Of a DNA stretch of 64,000 nucleotides, positions 35,961 through 46,630 are shown piece after piece. The notes beneath the pieces are model-generated. The model did no database searches. It saw only the letters and a list, made by a program, of their open reading frames with translations, and was not told where the DNA came from. The stretch is from Fomes fomentarius (taxonomy: Eukaryota; Basidiomycota; Agaricomycetes; Polyporales; Polyporaceae). The stretch spans positions 1,364,001 to 1,428,000 of the forward strand of contig JABYQN010000001.1 of the NCBI GenBank assembly GCA_022606135.1, written 5' to 3'. The translations under genes were made by a program, and so were the position numbers. Each line of letters starts with the position of its first letter. The stretch's first letter is position 1.

Positions 35961-37470
35961 CTACCGGTTCGCAAGCCCACTGATCCGATACGCATTCCTT
36001 GCCCGAACCCACTCGAACGACATGAAGAAGCGCATGAACAGGTTCCGGAGCTTGACAGGGTGGTACGGGATGATCCCGAGGAACCAGCACCACCTGTTCG
36101 GAAGTTCCATCATGCCCTGCAGCCCCTTCACCAAATTGATGACCGTCAAAGCCCTCTCGTGTCGCTCTGTACCCCATGCACTCAATGGCGCCTCGAGCTT
36201 GTCGCGCGACACTGACGATGAAGACGAAGATGCGGATGCGGATGCGGCGTGCACGTACGTGGTCAGGAGGGGGCGAGCCGAACAGCGTCGCGGATACCGA
36301 GGTTCATGCCCTGGCCGCCCATCGGAGGATGGATGTGCGCCGCGTCACCAAGGAGGAACACCGGTCCGCCTTCTGGCTCATCCGGTTGTCGGGGAGGGAC
36401 GTGCGTGTAGCACCGATCAGCGATTGCACAGTGCGTGCGAAATCGGCTCGCCCAAAGCGTATTCTTAATTTCGACGCGCGGAGTGCCCTTGGGGAGGACG
36501 CGGTTCGGGCCCCAGGCGTCGAGCATCTTCTGGATGTACTCGGTGTCAGGCTTGGCTGGGGGCTTGCCGAACGCGGGGTGGATCGCGCCTGCGACGCGGT
36601 AGATGGGGTCCATGGTGTCGCGTGGGTAAGAATCGTCGGGGAGCTTGACGAAGAGGACACCTTGGGAGTCGTTGGACACGATGACATTGATCGCGTCGCG
36701 GTGGAAGGGCGGGGCGGGGGGCGGATTGGAGACGGTTATGTCGGCGACGAACATATTGGCGAGCGCATTGTCGTCCTTGTTCGCGTTGACTTGCCCACTC
36801 GGGTCTGCCCATCCGATGTTCACGAGCCTGCGAACCTGCGTGAGAAGCGGAAGAGTCAGGCGCTTCGTGTTGAACAGGATTTGCGAGGAGGCTTACGGTG
36901 GAACGCGATCCGTCCGCACCTGCCACGCAGCGCGTGCGCAATATATGGCCGTTCTCGAAGACGACGTCAGTGAGGGTGTGGTCCTCTACGTTAGGCCTAA
37001 GGTCGATGACCTTGTGTGGCCGGTAGACCTTGATCCCGCGCTCCTGTGCCGCAGCTGCGAGAATTTTCTCTGTGATGTGTTGCGATATGTCGAGGATGTA
37101 CGGATACTTAGTGTACTTGGCTAGCGGGGTGAAGTACGCCGTCTCAATTGGGCCGTTCGCACCGTCCAACCAAATGGTTGTTCTGGGGATTTGCGAACCT
37201 GCCGCAACAAGCTGCTCCGCCACGCCAATCTCTTCGACTGCCTGATGACATGTACATCAGTATAAGCTTGCATATCATTCAATATACATGCTTACGTACC
37301 TCGATAGTGGCAGCATGGACTGCAACTGCCCGCGAGCTATTCTCGCCTTCAGCGACGGCGTCCACGACAACCACATCTGGACAGCCGTGCTTGTGGAGCG
37401 CCAACGCGAGCACAAGGCCAGTTGGGCCGCCGCCCACAATAAGGACCTGTGCCGAGTCGGGTAGCGACAT
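35961..37470 (-). CDS. FAD-dependent aromatic monooxygenase, copy 1 (PHBH/phenol hydroxylase type), with a one-base break
   Basis: Three exons on the minus strand: 37470-37300, 37241-36897, 36835-35961; about 463 residues if the break is bridged. Group A flavoprotein hydroxylases add one oxygen to phenolic rings using NAD(P)H. The FAD motif is VLIVGGGPTGLVLALALHKHG (near 8-28), the DG motif GADGSRST ends exon 2, and the GD motif is FLLGDAAHIHPPMGGQGMNLG. Intron positions and exon lengths match copy 2 next door (171 nt each; 345 versus 342). In exon 3, just after IRDAVRLAP, the frame hits a TGA. The plus strand has five Gs (36269-36273) where copy 2 has six (38323-38328). With a sixth base the frame continues into homologous sequence to ISGLANR at 35961. 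It is either a recent pseudogene or an assembly error. Confidence 0.8.
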
Positions 37471-38026
37471 TGATATGTGTGTAGAGTTGACGGCGGATGC
37501 TCTCTGTGTCAATCGGTGTTCTGATAGCGGGCAGTTAGCCTAGGATGAGGTCCTTTATACGTTAGACGTTCGGCGTGGGATTCCTAGTTCACCCGAGAGC
37601 AGGAAGGAACTACTCACCGGCGCTATATCGCTGCACCGCCACTCGTGCTGAAACATGTAGTGTTTGCATTGCCGGTCAGTATGCGCGTGCTTGTTCGGGG
37701 AAGTTCCGCCTATGTTCACCTCAGGTTCACCTGATAAGTAAATCCAAGCGTCATTTGCCAACCTTTTCCTAGGAAAGCCTCGGGTCGCGTACCTTTGCAT
37801 ACCCGGCGCCTCGTTTGCATACCCATGAGTCGACCAGCGCTCCGACGCATTCAAGCATGCACATTGTACATGTGACATGGGGACCACGAACGAGATGTCC
37901 GCACACGCTGAATGCGACAGAAGGATAGGGTCACATACGCTGATTGTCACTCTAAATGCTGTAAGCGTACAGGAGCAACCCATGAATATACACTACGAGC
38001 GATAGCCAACACAACCAAACCCTCCT
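37471..38026. other. Intergenic gap between tandem monooxygenases
   Basis: About 555 bp, promoter of copy 1 and 3' flank of copy 2. No gene or remnant is recognised. Confidence 0.4.
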
Positions 38027-39503
38027 TCACGGGTTCCCTAGTCCACTGACTTGATATGCGCTCTTGGCCTTGAACCAGTCAAACGAAGTCATGATGCGTA
38101 GCATCGTGTTCCGTAGCTGTGCGGGGTTGTACGGAACAATTCCCAGCAGGCGTTTCTGCTTGTTGGGGAGCCACAGGAGGCTCTGTAGGTTCTTCACCAT
38201 CCCGATGACCTTCAACGCCTTATTGCGACGGTCCACAGCCCAGTTCTTCAGCGGCGCCTCAAGCTCCTGCCGGCTCTTGGTAGAAACGCTAGAAGATGCT
38301 GAACGAATGTACTCGGCGAGGAGGGGGGCGAGCCGTACACCGTCGCGGATCCCGAGGTTCATGCCCTGTCCGCCCATTGGAGGGTGGACATGCGCTGCGT
38401 CTCCTAGGAGAAACACGGGACTGCCTTTAGCGACCTCTTTGTTCTCGCCGGGGATAGGGACGTGTGCGAAAAAACGTTCTGATATCGAGGAGTGCGTGCG
38501 GAATCGGCTCGACCAGACAGTGCGCTTGATCTCAAGGCGGGGGGTGTCCTTTTGGAGGACTGTGTTGGGACCCCATTTGTCCAGCAGGTCCTGGACGTAC
38601 TCGATATCGGGGTTGCTCGGGGGTGTACCAAGGGAGGAGGGGATCCCACAAGAGATACGATGAACGGGATCCGAAGTCTGGTTGGGGTAGGGTGAACCTG
38701 GAAGCCGTATGAGGAGAAGAGCGTTATCGTCCGAGAGAACCAGGTTGATGGCGTCAGAGTAGAGGGGTGCTGAATTGAGGGTAACGTCGGCGATGATCAT
38801 GTTGTTGAAGGCCTCATTGTCATCCTTGTTTGCCTCTACTTCACCAGTCGGATCGCCCCAGCTGACACCGACGAGACCCCGAACCTTTCATGAGAGGTTC
38901 AGTAACGGGTCTGAACAAGTAACATGGTAACTTACGGTGGACCGTGAGCCATCTGCACCCACAACAGTGCGTGCGCGTACTACGTGATCATTCTCGAAGA
39001 TGACGTCGGTGAAGTTTGGATCGATGGCGTTAGGCTTGAGGTCTACGACCTTGTGCGGTCGATGAACGGTGATGTCTCTCTCTTCGGCGACGTCCCGGAG
39101 AACCTTTTCTGTCACATGTTGCGCAACTCCAAGGATGTAGTTGTACTTGGTGCTTTTCGAAAGCGAAGCAAAGTGCGCGATGTCCATCGGGGCAACGCCA
39201 TTCATCCACACGCTGGTCCTGTTGAGCGGAGTCCCCTCCTTGACCAGCAGATCAGCGACACCTATGGTCTCTAGTGCCTAGATGCGTGAAAATCTTAGCG
39301 AGTCACGCGCACCGGGACGAACGCGAGCATACCTCGACAGTGGCTGCATGTACTGCGACTGCTCGTGAAGTGTTCTCGCCGTAGGGAGCACTATCTACGA
39401 CTACGACATCGGGGCACGCATTCTTGTGGAGAGCTAGCGCGAGCACTAGGCCAGTAGGACCTGCGCCAACGATGAGGACGTCTGCGGTGTCAGGAAGAGG
39501 CAT
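38027..39503 (-). CDS. FAD-dependent aromatic monooxygenase, copy 2 (PHBH/phenol hydroxylase type)
   Basis: Three exons on the minus strand: 39503-39333, 39277-38936, 38884-38027; 456 residues. Same family and domain order as copy 1: FAD-binding VLIVGAGPTGLVLALALHKN, TSRAVAVHAATVE, the DG motif VGADGSRST, and the GD motif FLLGDAAHVHPPMGGQGMNLG. The C-terminal part (NWAVDRRNKALKVIGMVKNL, LLGIVPYNPAQLRN) follows copy 1 residue class by residue class, but with many substitutions, so the duplication is not recent. The frame is intact. It shares a 297-bp divergent promoter with methionine aminopeptidase copy A. The substrate is unknown; phenols or a polyketide/meroterpenoid aromatic are reasonable guesses from the family. 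Confidence 0.92.
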
Positions 39504-39800
39504 GGAGATGTGATGAAGGCGTCGCGTCCATAAGGACTTTATGCGTAACGCGCCGCTGCGGTATGCGAGGAAGTCGACAGGCTGAGGGGGACGTCGACAT
39601 AATCCAGGCTTAGTGTCAGCAAGAAGGCAAGATTATATGTCAACAAGGCAAGAAGCGTGCATTGCGACTTGTACAGTGGCAGCCACTCTGGGGGACAACG
39701 CAGTCCTGCACAGCCACGCGTCTCCGTTCTCCGGCCTCTCGCGCTTCGCCTACAAGCGCGTGGATATTCTTTTCCTTGCTCCCCGCCGTCATCCTCCTCG
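39504..39800. promoter_or_regulatory. Divergent promoter of monooxygenase 2 and MetAP1 copy A
   Basis: 297 bp between two outward-facing ATGs. It contains a 16-bp sequence (39702-39717, AGTCCTGCACAGCCAC) also found upstream of MetAP1 copy B (46548-46563), marking the left reach of the duplicated block. Confidence 0.5.
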
Positions 39801-41751
39801 ATGAGTGCAGTCACTGTCTCCTGCCAGTCCTCCAACTGCCCCAACGGCCATCCACCCTCGCGTCTCGAGTGTCCTACCTGCAACAAGTCCGTGCTGTCCT
39901 CTGCCGCTATCTCGACCCGTTCTCACCGTCTGTCGCATCAGGCTTGGGATCAAGGGATCCTTCTTCTGCGGTCAGGATTGCTTCAAAGCTAACTGTATGT
40001 GCATTACTACCCGCCTTCTGATCACTGCGAACTAACCGAACACCCAGGGGTAATCATGCCGATCACTTTCACGAGATCCAGTGCAATAGTTGACTATTTC
40101 ATCCGAAGAAAACGCATAAGATTGTCCATGACCTCGCGACCCCCAAACAGCCGCTGTTGAACGGTCCGAACACCAACAAAGGTACGCGTATCCTGATATT
40201 GTCTGTGATATCTTCATCCGAGCTCCCGCCTCAGACGGAACGTTCAACCCGTTCGGAAACTTCAACTTCACTGGCACTATCCGTCCCGTCTACCCGCTCT
40301 CTCCGAGGCGAACAGTCCCTGCGCACATTTCACGCCCAGACTATGCGGAAGATGGTATGCTGCGACGCGTGCTATACGCTGTTCCTCGCGCTATGTAAGT
40401 CTATCAGCTCACATACTGTCCTCATCGCCTATGTCCAGGCTACCCGACGTCTGAATCAAGACGAGCTGGCCAGCCCCCGAAGATTCTGTCTCCAGAAGAG
40501 CAAGACACAATGCGATATGTTTGCAGAGTGAGTGCCACTTCGTCTCTGCGACGCCCCGCTCTCAAGCACGCCGTCAGCCGTCAGTCGTCTGCTCCTTCTG
40601 ACCACACCCTGTGTTTGGCTGTCGTGCATATAGTTGGGTAGAGAGGTTCTAGACATAGCTGCTGCTGCGGTCCGCCCTGGGATCACCACGGACGAGATCG
40701 ATGCTATTGTCCATGAAGCTACCATCGAGCGGGACGCGTACCCGTCTCCATTGAATTACCGGAACTTCCCCAAATCGGTCTGCACGTAGGTATACACCAT
40801 ACGTTTAACTTTGGATAGGCTCTGACCACACCTCTCAGCTCCATCAACGAGGTGATTTGCCATGGGATACCTGACAAGCGTAAATTGCAAGAGGGCGATA
40901 TAATCAATATAGGTTTGCGTTGTATGATTGATCCTCATCGTATCCAACTCTTACCCTTGCGTGAACAGACATCTCCCTTTACAAAGATGGTGAGACCACA
41001 CCTCGCTCTGTGTTGTCATCCGGCTAACACTATTTCTCAGGGTTCCACGCAGACCTGAACGAAACCTACCCAGTAGGCCGAGTCGACGACGACTCGAAGC
41101 GGCTCCTGCGCACAACCCGCAAATGCCTCGATGAGGCCATCAAGCTCTGTAAGCCCGGTGCGCTCATCCGCGATATAGGCAAGACCATGTACGTCCCTCT
41201 TCATCCCAGACGGCGATCCCGCGTGCGCGCACGGACCCAGTCAATGAACGTCTGTCTGTCTGCAAATTCCGCTGGGATGTGCTAACTACCGCATCCACAC
41301 CAGCGAGCCGATCGCACGACAGAATGGCTGCTCTGTCGTGCGCACGTACTGTGGGCACGGCATCAATGACCTCTTTCACTGCACTCCGAATATACCGCAC
41401 TACGCGAAGAACAAGGCGATCGGGACCATGAAGCCCGGCATGACTTTCACCATTGAACCTGTACGTCTGTCCGTCCCGGTACCGCCAAACGCGCGTGGTC
41501 GCTGACAGCGTGTGTTTCCTGTTGCGTATCATTATAGATGATAAATTTGGGCCACTGGGACCTCGAACACTGGCCTGACGACTGGACAGCAGTCACAATC
41601 GACGGGAAGCGCAGTGCCCAGTTTGAAGAGACCCTTTTGTGCGTTCCCATCAACTTTGCTTCTCCCGCTTTCCACTGATGGTCGTTATAGGATCACTGAG
41701 ACCGGGGTCGAAGTGCTCACTGCGGGGAAGCCCAGAGAGGATTTGCAATAA
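39801..41751 (+). CDS. MAP1: Methionine aminopeptidase 1, copy A
   Basis: Thirteen exons: 39801-39886, 39942-39994, 40048-40049, 40109-40181, 40235-40354, 40439-40527, 40634-40785, 40839-40912, 40969-40989, 41041-41188, 41304-41460, 41538-41638, 41691-41751; 378 residues. The enzyme removes the initiator Met from nascent proteins at the ribosome. The N-terminal zinc-finger pair ([24 protein letters not shown]) is typical of eukaryotic type 1. The five metal ligands are present: D217 (NIDISLY), D228 (FHADLNET), H291 (GHGIND), E324 (FTIEP), E355 (AQFEETL). Their spacing of 11, 63, 33 and 31 residues equals that of the human enzyme. The frame closes only if the Trp codon after KAN is built from T, a 2-nt exon GG, and the next exon AAAACGCAT. 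Very similar to copy B, introns included, so the duplication is recent. Followed by a relic of the acyltransferase gene. Confidence 0.92.
40048..40049 (+). other. Apparent 2-nt exon (GG) in MetAP1 copy A
   Basis: Acceptor CCCAG, then GG, then donor GTAATC. The following acceptor CCGAAG leads into [10 protein letters not shown]. Only this arrangement gives ANW-KTHK, matching the family, and a total length divisible by three. An equivalent arrangement occurs in copy B (46878-46879). It may be spliced stepwise like a twin intron. Confidence 0.55.
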
Positions 41752-41883
41752 GTGCAACTGTCGGTGGTTGTATATTCGTACCCTGTATCGCACGCCATTT
41801 GCTTGGCTATCGTGACATGGGTGTGGTGAAACGGATGGATCAGCGAGACACTGTATACGCGAGCGAGCACATCGGACGGAAGC

Positions 41884-42000
41884 CTACACGCTCGACGTTT
41901 CGCGGAGGTGTTGAAGGTCCGCATACGAACTACCTGACCGGCTCGAGAACGACAGTCTGTCGTCACCGGAACGATGAGGTGTTGATGATGCTGACGGGGC
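41884..42000 (-). pseudogene. Relic of the 3' end of the glycerol-3-phosphate acyltransferase gene
   Basis: On the minus strand a frame reads GDDRLSFSSRSGSSYADLQHL, closely matching GGDALSLSSRPRSQRSSYADLQRL in the C-terminal tail of the intact acyltransferase gene (about 49105-49195). Nucleotide similarity is also visible (for example GCTCGACGT and CCGGCTCGAGA blocks). Compared with the intact locus, about 250-370 bp between the MetAP1 stop and this piece, including the acyltransferase stop and its last codons, are gone. It is a by-product of the block duplication that made MetAP1 copy A and is not expected to be functional. Confidence 0.7.
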
Positions 42001-42424
42001 TGCCGCTGCATGAAGAGGAATATTCCCTGTGTGCCATACAATGTTTTCAGGTTTCTGCACACAGTCTTGCACATGAAGGCTCTGGGAAGGCTCATGCTGT
42101 ACTCACTCGTTACCTTGCTTGGCCGTACAATTTCTCCAACCTCTGGCCCCATCGTTGAAGCCAGTTTCATCCAATTCAGCAGCGCCTAAGCGATCAAAGA
42201 CCCTGTCCGTAGGGAGTACTTGCATCTGTTAATTAGCTGCAGTGGACTGACCCTTCCAGAGTTGACAATAATTGCAAGTTACTTGCACTATGTAAACATA
42301 AATACTGCAGACCTAACCAGGTACATGTACAGATGTACAGAGATCAACTGCCTGTCACCTTGGGAACAAAAGGGCATGCAGAAGGTTCAAGGGGAGGCTT
42401 TCGGAGGCTCGCACATGGAATGCG

Positions 42425-42462
42425 TGTCTTCTTACTCACGCGTCTCTTCTTACTCACGCGTC
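42425..42462. repeat. 18-bp direct tandem repeat, two copies
   Basis: TCTTCTTACTCACGCGTC occurs twice head to tail and is followed by a partial third unit. No function is apparent. Confidence 0.6.
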
Positions 42463-42579
42463 TCTCTCCCTCTCCGGGCAAAGCTCCGCTCGCCCTCATC
42501 GTCTCCCTGGACAACTCACACACATGCGTCTTCAGGTCACTGGTCTAGCTGTGCTCGGCCTCGGCTATCTCTGGTGTCT

Positions 42580-42771
42580 GGTGCTGGCGACTACTTGTGT
42601 ATATGCAATGCCAACTTCACTTCACGCAAAGCCCTTGCGAGTCATGAAGCGACTTGTTCCAAATCCCAGAATGGCGCCAATGTCACTAGTTTGTTCAACC
42701 GCAAACTGGCGCAACAGAAGACACGCGCAGCAAAACGTCACTTCCGCAGAACACTAGTAGAATTCACCTGA
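42580..42771 (+). other. Zinc-finger-like open frame, possible gene fragment
   Basis: The frame ending at a TGA at 42771 reads YLCICNANFTSRKALASHEATC and then a basic stretch (NRKLAQQKTRAAKRHFRR). The C-x-C, F, L, H, C spacing resembles C2HC-type fingers found in fungal DNA-binding proteins and at the N-terminus of some transposases. No start codon with a convincing context and no further domain are visible upstream, so this is at best a fragment. I cannot assign a family. Confidence 0.3.
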
Positions 42772-42920
42772 AGGATGTCTTTGACGGACGTGATGTACGA
42801 GTAACACGTAGGCAGTATGATAACATACACTTGAGTCATTTTTACTGTGCTACAGGGACATGCTGATCAGAAAAACAAAAACGCAACATACAGGCGAGGA
42901 CGTCAGCATGAACCAAGGGG

Positions 42921-43843
42921 CTAAGCAAGCTGTCCCTCAGCAGCCATCTTCCGCTTCAAAAGCTGCACCCGCTCCTTCTTGTTTCTTACTAGGGTCCACT
43001 CCAGGTTGGTGTACCAGTCATTCTTAAAGAGTGGCCTCCACTCCCATTTCTTGCCGAGACTTCTCATAAAGCCCGATACACGCGCCTTGTCCTCCCTAGG
43101 CGAACGCATCACGACACCTAGTTCGATGAACTTGACGTAGATCTCGAGCGAGACATGTGCGTCCGCAGGGTTCCCATCGTCATAAGGGCGATGAACAGGG
43201 TAGTAGCCCATTTGCGAGGGTGCACATCACCGGCACGACGTCGACGAAGTGTGGATCGTGCGTATGATGCACTCGCGCACCCCCCTCGGATGCCTCCTAG
43301 CCTTCACGCAACATCTTGTGCTTCGCTTCTCTTCGATACTGTTGAGCACGCGGTCGAGCGGGAGGAACACCATGTTGGTGTAAGTGAAGGTGAGTGCAGA
43401 ATTCACAAACCCGTCGGGGCCCGGAGGACCGTACTTGAGCGGAACGAGGCAGAACTGGGACCCGTTGGCTTGCAAGAACTTGTCGGCACCTCCAAAAATG
43501 GATATCTTAGACTGAATAATGCCCTGCAAGGCCGGGCGGTGTGCCTCGGTGAAGTCACGAAGGAGGGACTTCATCTCAATGAGGTTGGTTGGGTATCCCT
43601 GCAAAGGATCTCGGGAGCGTTGGCGATCCGTTCTTCGCTCTCGCGCTGGAATTTGCACATGAGTCTACATTTCGCCACAAGTATCAGAAGATGACAGATG
43701 GAGTATTTTGACGACCTACTTGCGCTGGGGTCACTGTGCACGCTGACACTCCTCGCTGCAGTAGAGCGCGATCCCGCAGCCCTTGCAAACTCGGAAATGC
43801 TCATCGTCCTATCACAGTTCCTGCACCTGCCCGCCTTGATCAA
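42921..43843 (-). pseudogene. Decayed MYND zinc-finger gene
   Basis: On the minus strand, CRNC (43825-43814) is followed, one base out of frame, by DEHFRVCKGCGIALYCSEECQRAQ, the second half of a MYND finger. The invariant Trp expected next is a TGA stop (43733-43731). An intron with donor GTAGGT and acceptor TGTAG then leads to LMCKFQRESEERIANAPEIL. Another frame change leads to YPTNLIEMKSLLRDFTEAHR and the body KISIFGGADKFLQANGSQFC, and yet another to the last piece WYTNLEWTLVRNKKERVQLL ending at 42921. No ATG begins the first piece. MYND proteins are a large, fast-turning family in mushrooms. At least two frame changes plus one nonsense codon make a dead copy the likely reading, though sequencing errors could explain some breaks. 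Confidence 0.65.
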
Positions 43844-44711
43844 TTAATAATGTGTGTGGTCGAGAACTCAGACGGATGTAGAGAGGTTTCCCACGCCACG
43901 ATTGCAGTCGAGTTTCGGTCCAATTCCCGATCTCCGCCCACGTGGACGCTTCACTCCGAGCGTGTCACGTGCTTGGGCGATAGATCACAAACACGGCGGG
44001 CAATTCCCCATTTTCTTCCTTAGAGAGTCAGAAAAGGCGCGACCATGGGTCAACTTTTCTTCTGCACGTGGTCAAAATGCGGAAAATGCGTGAAATAGGC
44101 ACCGAATAGGTTTCCTTTTCGTGATATTGGAAGAAAAGGCAATGAATAGGTGTCTAGTGGTCACGCCTTTTCTTTCATAGAAAATGTAGAGTTGCCCGCC
44201 GTGAAATTTACGACGGAGCTTGAGTTCCCATCACGCCCATCACCGAACAGGCTAGGGACGAGCTTTTTTCTTTTGGAATTCGATTAATTGTCCACGGGCG
44301 GAGCCCATGTTGGACGCTACACTATAAGTATGTAGCACCCCAGTGTGCAGGGACAACCTTAGTGGCCGTCCTGGTTGGAGGACTTGAGCCTACAGGAAGC
44401 TGGCTGCACCTGGCCCAGAGGGTGGCTGTGCGATGCGAAGCTGCATCGAGGGATGTTATGTCAGAGTCCGATCCCAAACCTACAGCCAGTATGCATAGTT
44501 TTCAACAATCAGAGCAGTACATGCGAAGATGGGCCGATGGTGTCAAGCCCGAGGCCTGAGGCGTTTGGGGGACACATCAGTTCCTTTCCAGAACCTGAGG
44601 ACTTGTTTTGAAGCAGGATTAATACGATACAGACGGCAGTGTGGATCATCACCGTGTCGTGAGTCCAAAGTACAGCTGAATGCCGATCCTTTGAATAGGT
44701 GGCGCGACGAT
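43844..44711. other. Intergenic region with a MITE-like element
   Basis: About 870 bp without a supported gene. It holds the inverted-repeat element at 44030-44173. Confidence 0.45.
44030..44173. mobile_element. MITE-like element with 16-bp terminal inverted repeats
   Basis: The left end AGAAAAGGCGCGACCA (44030-44045) and the right end TGGTCACGCCTTTTCT (44158-44173) are inverted copies with one mismatch. They enclose about 110 bp with no coding potential and internal GAATAGG/AAAAGG repeats. Size and structure fit a non-autonomous DNA transposon. A clear target-site duplication is not visible, and I see no second copy in the window. Confidence 0.45.
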
Positions 44712-46120
44712 TCACTGTATTTCAGCCCTTCCCATGTACCCTGAGCGAGACGCGGTGTTCTCAGTACGATCTGACGTATCCATCGACTTTACCGTAGTTC
44801 CTTCGATACCCCTGTTCCAGGGTTGTGCGGACGGGTATGTACTCGGATCATCTGGGTTCTAGAGAGTAGATCAGTGTGAGCATGGTCCTGGCAGTTGCGA
44901 GCTTTACTCCCCACTCACGTATAGGACGACCTTCTCCGACAGAGCATGGGGTCCTTCAGACTCATAGCGATCAGAGCTGGTAACTACCGCGCCAGACTTG
45001 TTAGGGAGCCCTCTGCGTCGACGGAAATACAGCCACACTCCTATTCCGAGGAGAAGTAGGATTGCAATGCCTCCGATAGTACCGCCTACTGCGGGACCGA
45101 TGACACCCCTGCTTTTTGGTGGTCCGGAGTCGCTCAGGTCAGCAGTAGGGGTCCCGGATACCGATTGACTCGATTGGGAGGGGGTTAGGCCAGATGAACC
45201 TGACGATGTTGAGTCCAAGGTAGACGAAGCCGACGTTGACGTCTGAGTGGCGGAGTGGGTGCTCTCCGGGAGACCTTCAAGTGAATAAAATGAGATCCCG
45301 TATCGACAGACTCAGAATGCCAGCCTAGACACTGCACTCACCTTGCTGTGCTATTGCAAAGGCCGCTTTCTCGTCCCATCGTCCCGGAGTGCCCTAATTA
45401 TGACTGTCAGCAGAACCCCTACAGGATATGACATGTTCGGGAGCAGCTTACCATAAGAGGAGCATATGCCCAAGCGGGGATAGCAGTGTCGAGTAGTATC
45501 AGGCTCTGAGGATACCTGCTTACGTAGTCAGCGGAACATGCCATCGTAGAGGGGAGAACGTAGGGCAACGTACGAGCCAATCATGGTACTTTGGCAATTT
45601 ACACTGAACTGGGTCCAACTGGATGAAAGGATCGTCAGCTAGCCCATTCGTGCAGGCTACAGACCTAGGTGCGTGCGTACTTCGATATCCCTAGATTGTC
45701 GGTGTGCCCTTGACACCATGCGCAAGCGGCAGTCGTCGAGTACAAGACCGTGTTGCATTGACACTGGAGAAGGTCGCTTCCTTCGCGCGGCCCAGTATAG
45801 TATGTCCCGTCCTGCAGCGGCCCTATTATGTTTAACCCTGAAGGACTCGCTGAGCATCGCCACATCGAGAGGAACGAAAATGGTGTGGAGTCACCTTGAG
45901 GCTGACACGGAACGTTCAACCACGCGGATATCAGGCATGGTGTCTGTCCTTTCGAGTTCTTCATCTGGCTTTCCTTGTTAATACTCAGCTTTACGAAGCC
46001 CAAACAGGGCATACATACCCAATCGAATTCTGCAAGACATGTCGCACTCGTAGATGCCTCCTGTGCGCGCGCCAGCAACGACGAGGTCGATAGGGCGATA
46101 GCAAGGGACAGGATGAACAT
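44712..46120 (-). CDS. Cys-rich secreted/single-pass membrane protein (Mid2-like, basidiomycete family)
   Basis: Eight exons on the minus strand: 46120-46019, 45943-45895, 45822-45681, 45618-45574, 45518-45452, 45393-45342, 45274-44919, 44858-44712; 319 residues. A signal peptide (about 1-20, MFILSLAIALSTSSLLARA) is followed by a Cys-containing ectodomain: QTPCLISAWLNVPC, GTYYTGPR, CQCNTVLYSTTAACAWCQG, WTQFSVNC and IPAWAYAPL. This pattern (TPC, C-x-C, AACxxCQG, W-NC) recurs in mushroom proteins of unknown function. A Ser/Thr-rich stalk, probably O-glycosylated, precedes one membrane span (about 212-236, GGIAILLLLGIGVWLYF), a stop-transfer RRRR and a cytosolic tail with DPSTYPSA. The architecture resembles cell-wall stress sensors such as Mid2, but no role is proven. 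It is divergent from MetAP1 copy B. Confidence 0.85.
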
Positions 46121-46630
46121 TGTGGAAAATTGTAAGCACGTGTTCTGTGAGGGAGTAATGACAGTGTGGGGGAGGGTGAAGGACAAGATGCCGAACGTAT
46201 ACGTACCGATATATATACCGTGCGGAAGTGCTACACTGATATACTTCGTCGCATTGCCTTCAGGGCTAGCGAGAGGTCGCTACAGAAGTCCGCCAAGCTA
46301 GGCTACTATCAGCGTTTCGGATCAAGCTCCGTCGCGCCACTGCAAACAGTTGCTCAAACCTGGGTGCGCTTTTGCTGGGTGTGATAATTCGAGACGATAT
46401 CATTCCGTGAGGTTTGGTCAGGATGAATAGATATCATGGCGAGATGTAGTAAGGTAGGAGGCGTGCAATGCTACTACCCATCGAGTCGGCATCGACTACT
46501 AAGTAGTACTAATTAATAGTCCTCCGACGGCGGATCAACGAGGACCGAGTCCTGCACAGCCACACTCCTCCGACGCCAGTGCGCCTGGGGCGCTGATCAT
46601 ATTCTATCTCTCCCGCCAGCATCCTCCCCG
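46121..46630. promoter_or_regulatory. Divergent promoter of the Mid2-like gene and MetAP1 copy B
   Basis: 510 bp between outward-facing genes. The 16-bp block 46548-46563 is shared with the copy A promoter. No other motif is recognised. Confidence 0.45.

Larger units (their letters stand above)
41752..42920. other. Duplication tail and degraded sequence
   Basis: The first about 130 bp match the sequence after MetAP1 copy B. Then comes the acyltransferase relic, then unassignable sequence with an 18-bp tandem repeat near 42425-42462 and a zinc-finger-like frame, both listed separately. Confidence 0.5.

Noticed and set aside
40241..40252. GAACGTTCAAC inside MetAP1 (also at 45911) as further copies of the promoter palindrome
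   Set aside because: Both are partial matches within coding exons.
43731..43733. Repeat-induced point mutation as cause of MYND decay
   Set aside because: One TGG to TGA change fits, but the other breaks are indels and no general C-to-T bias is visible.
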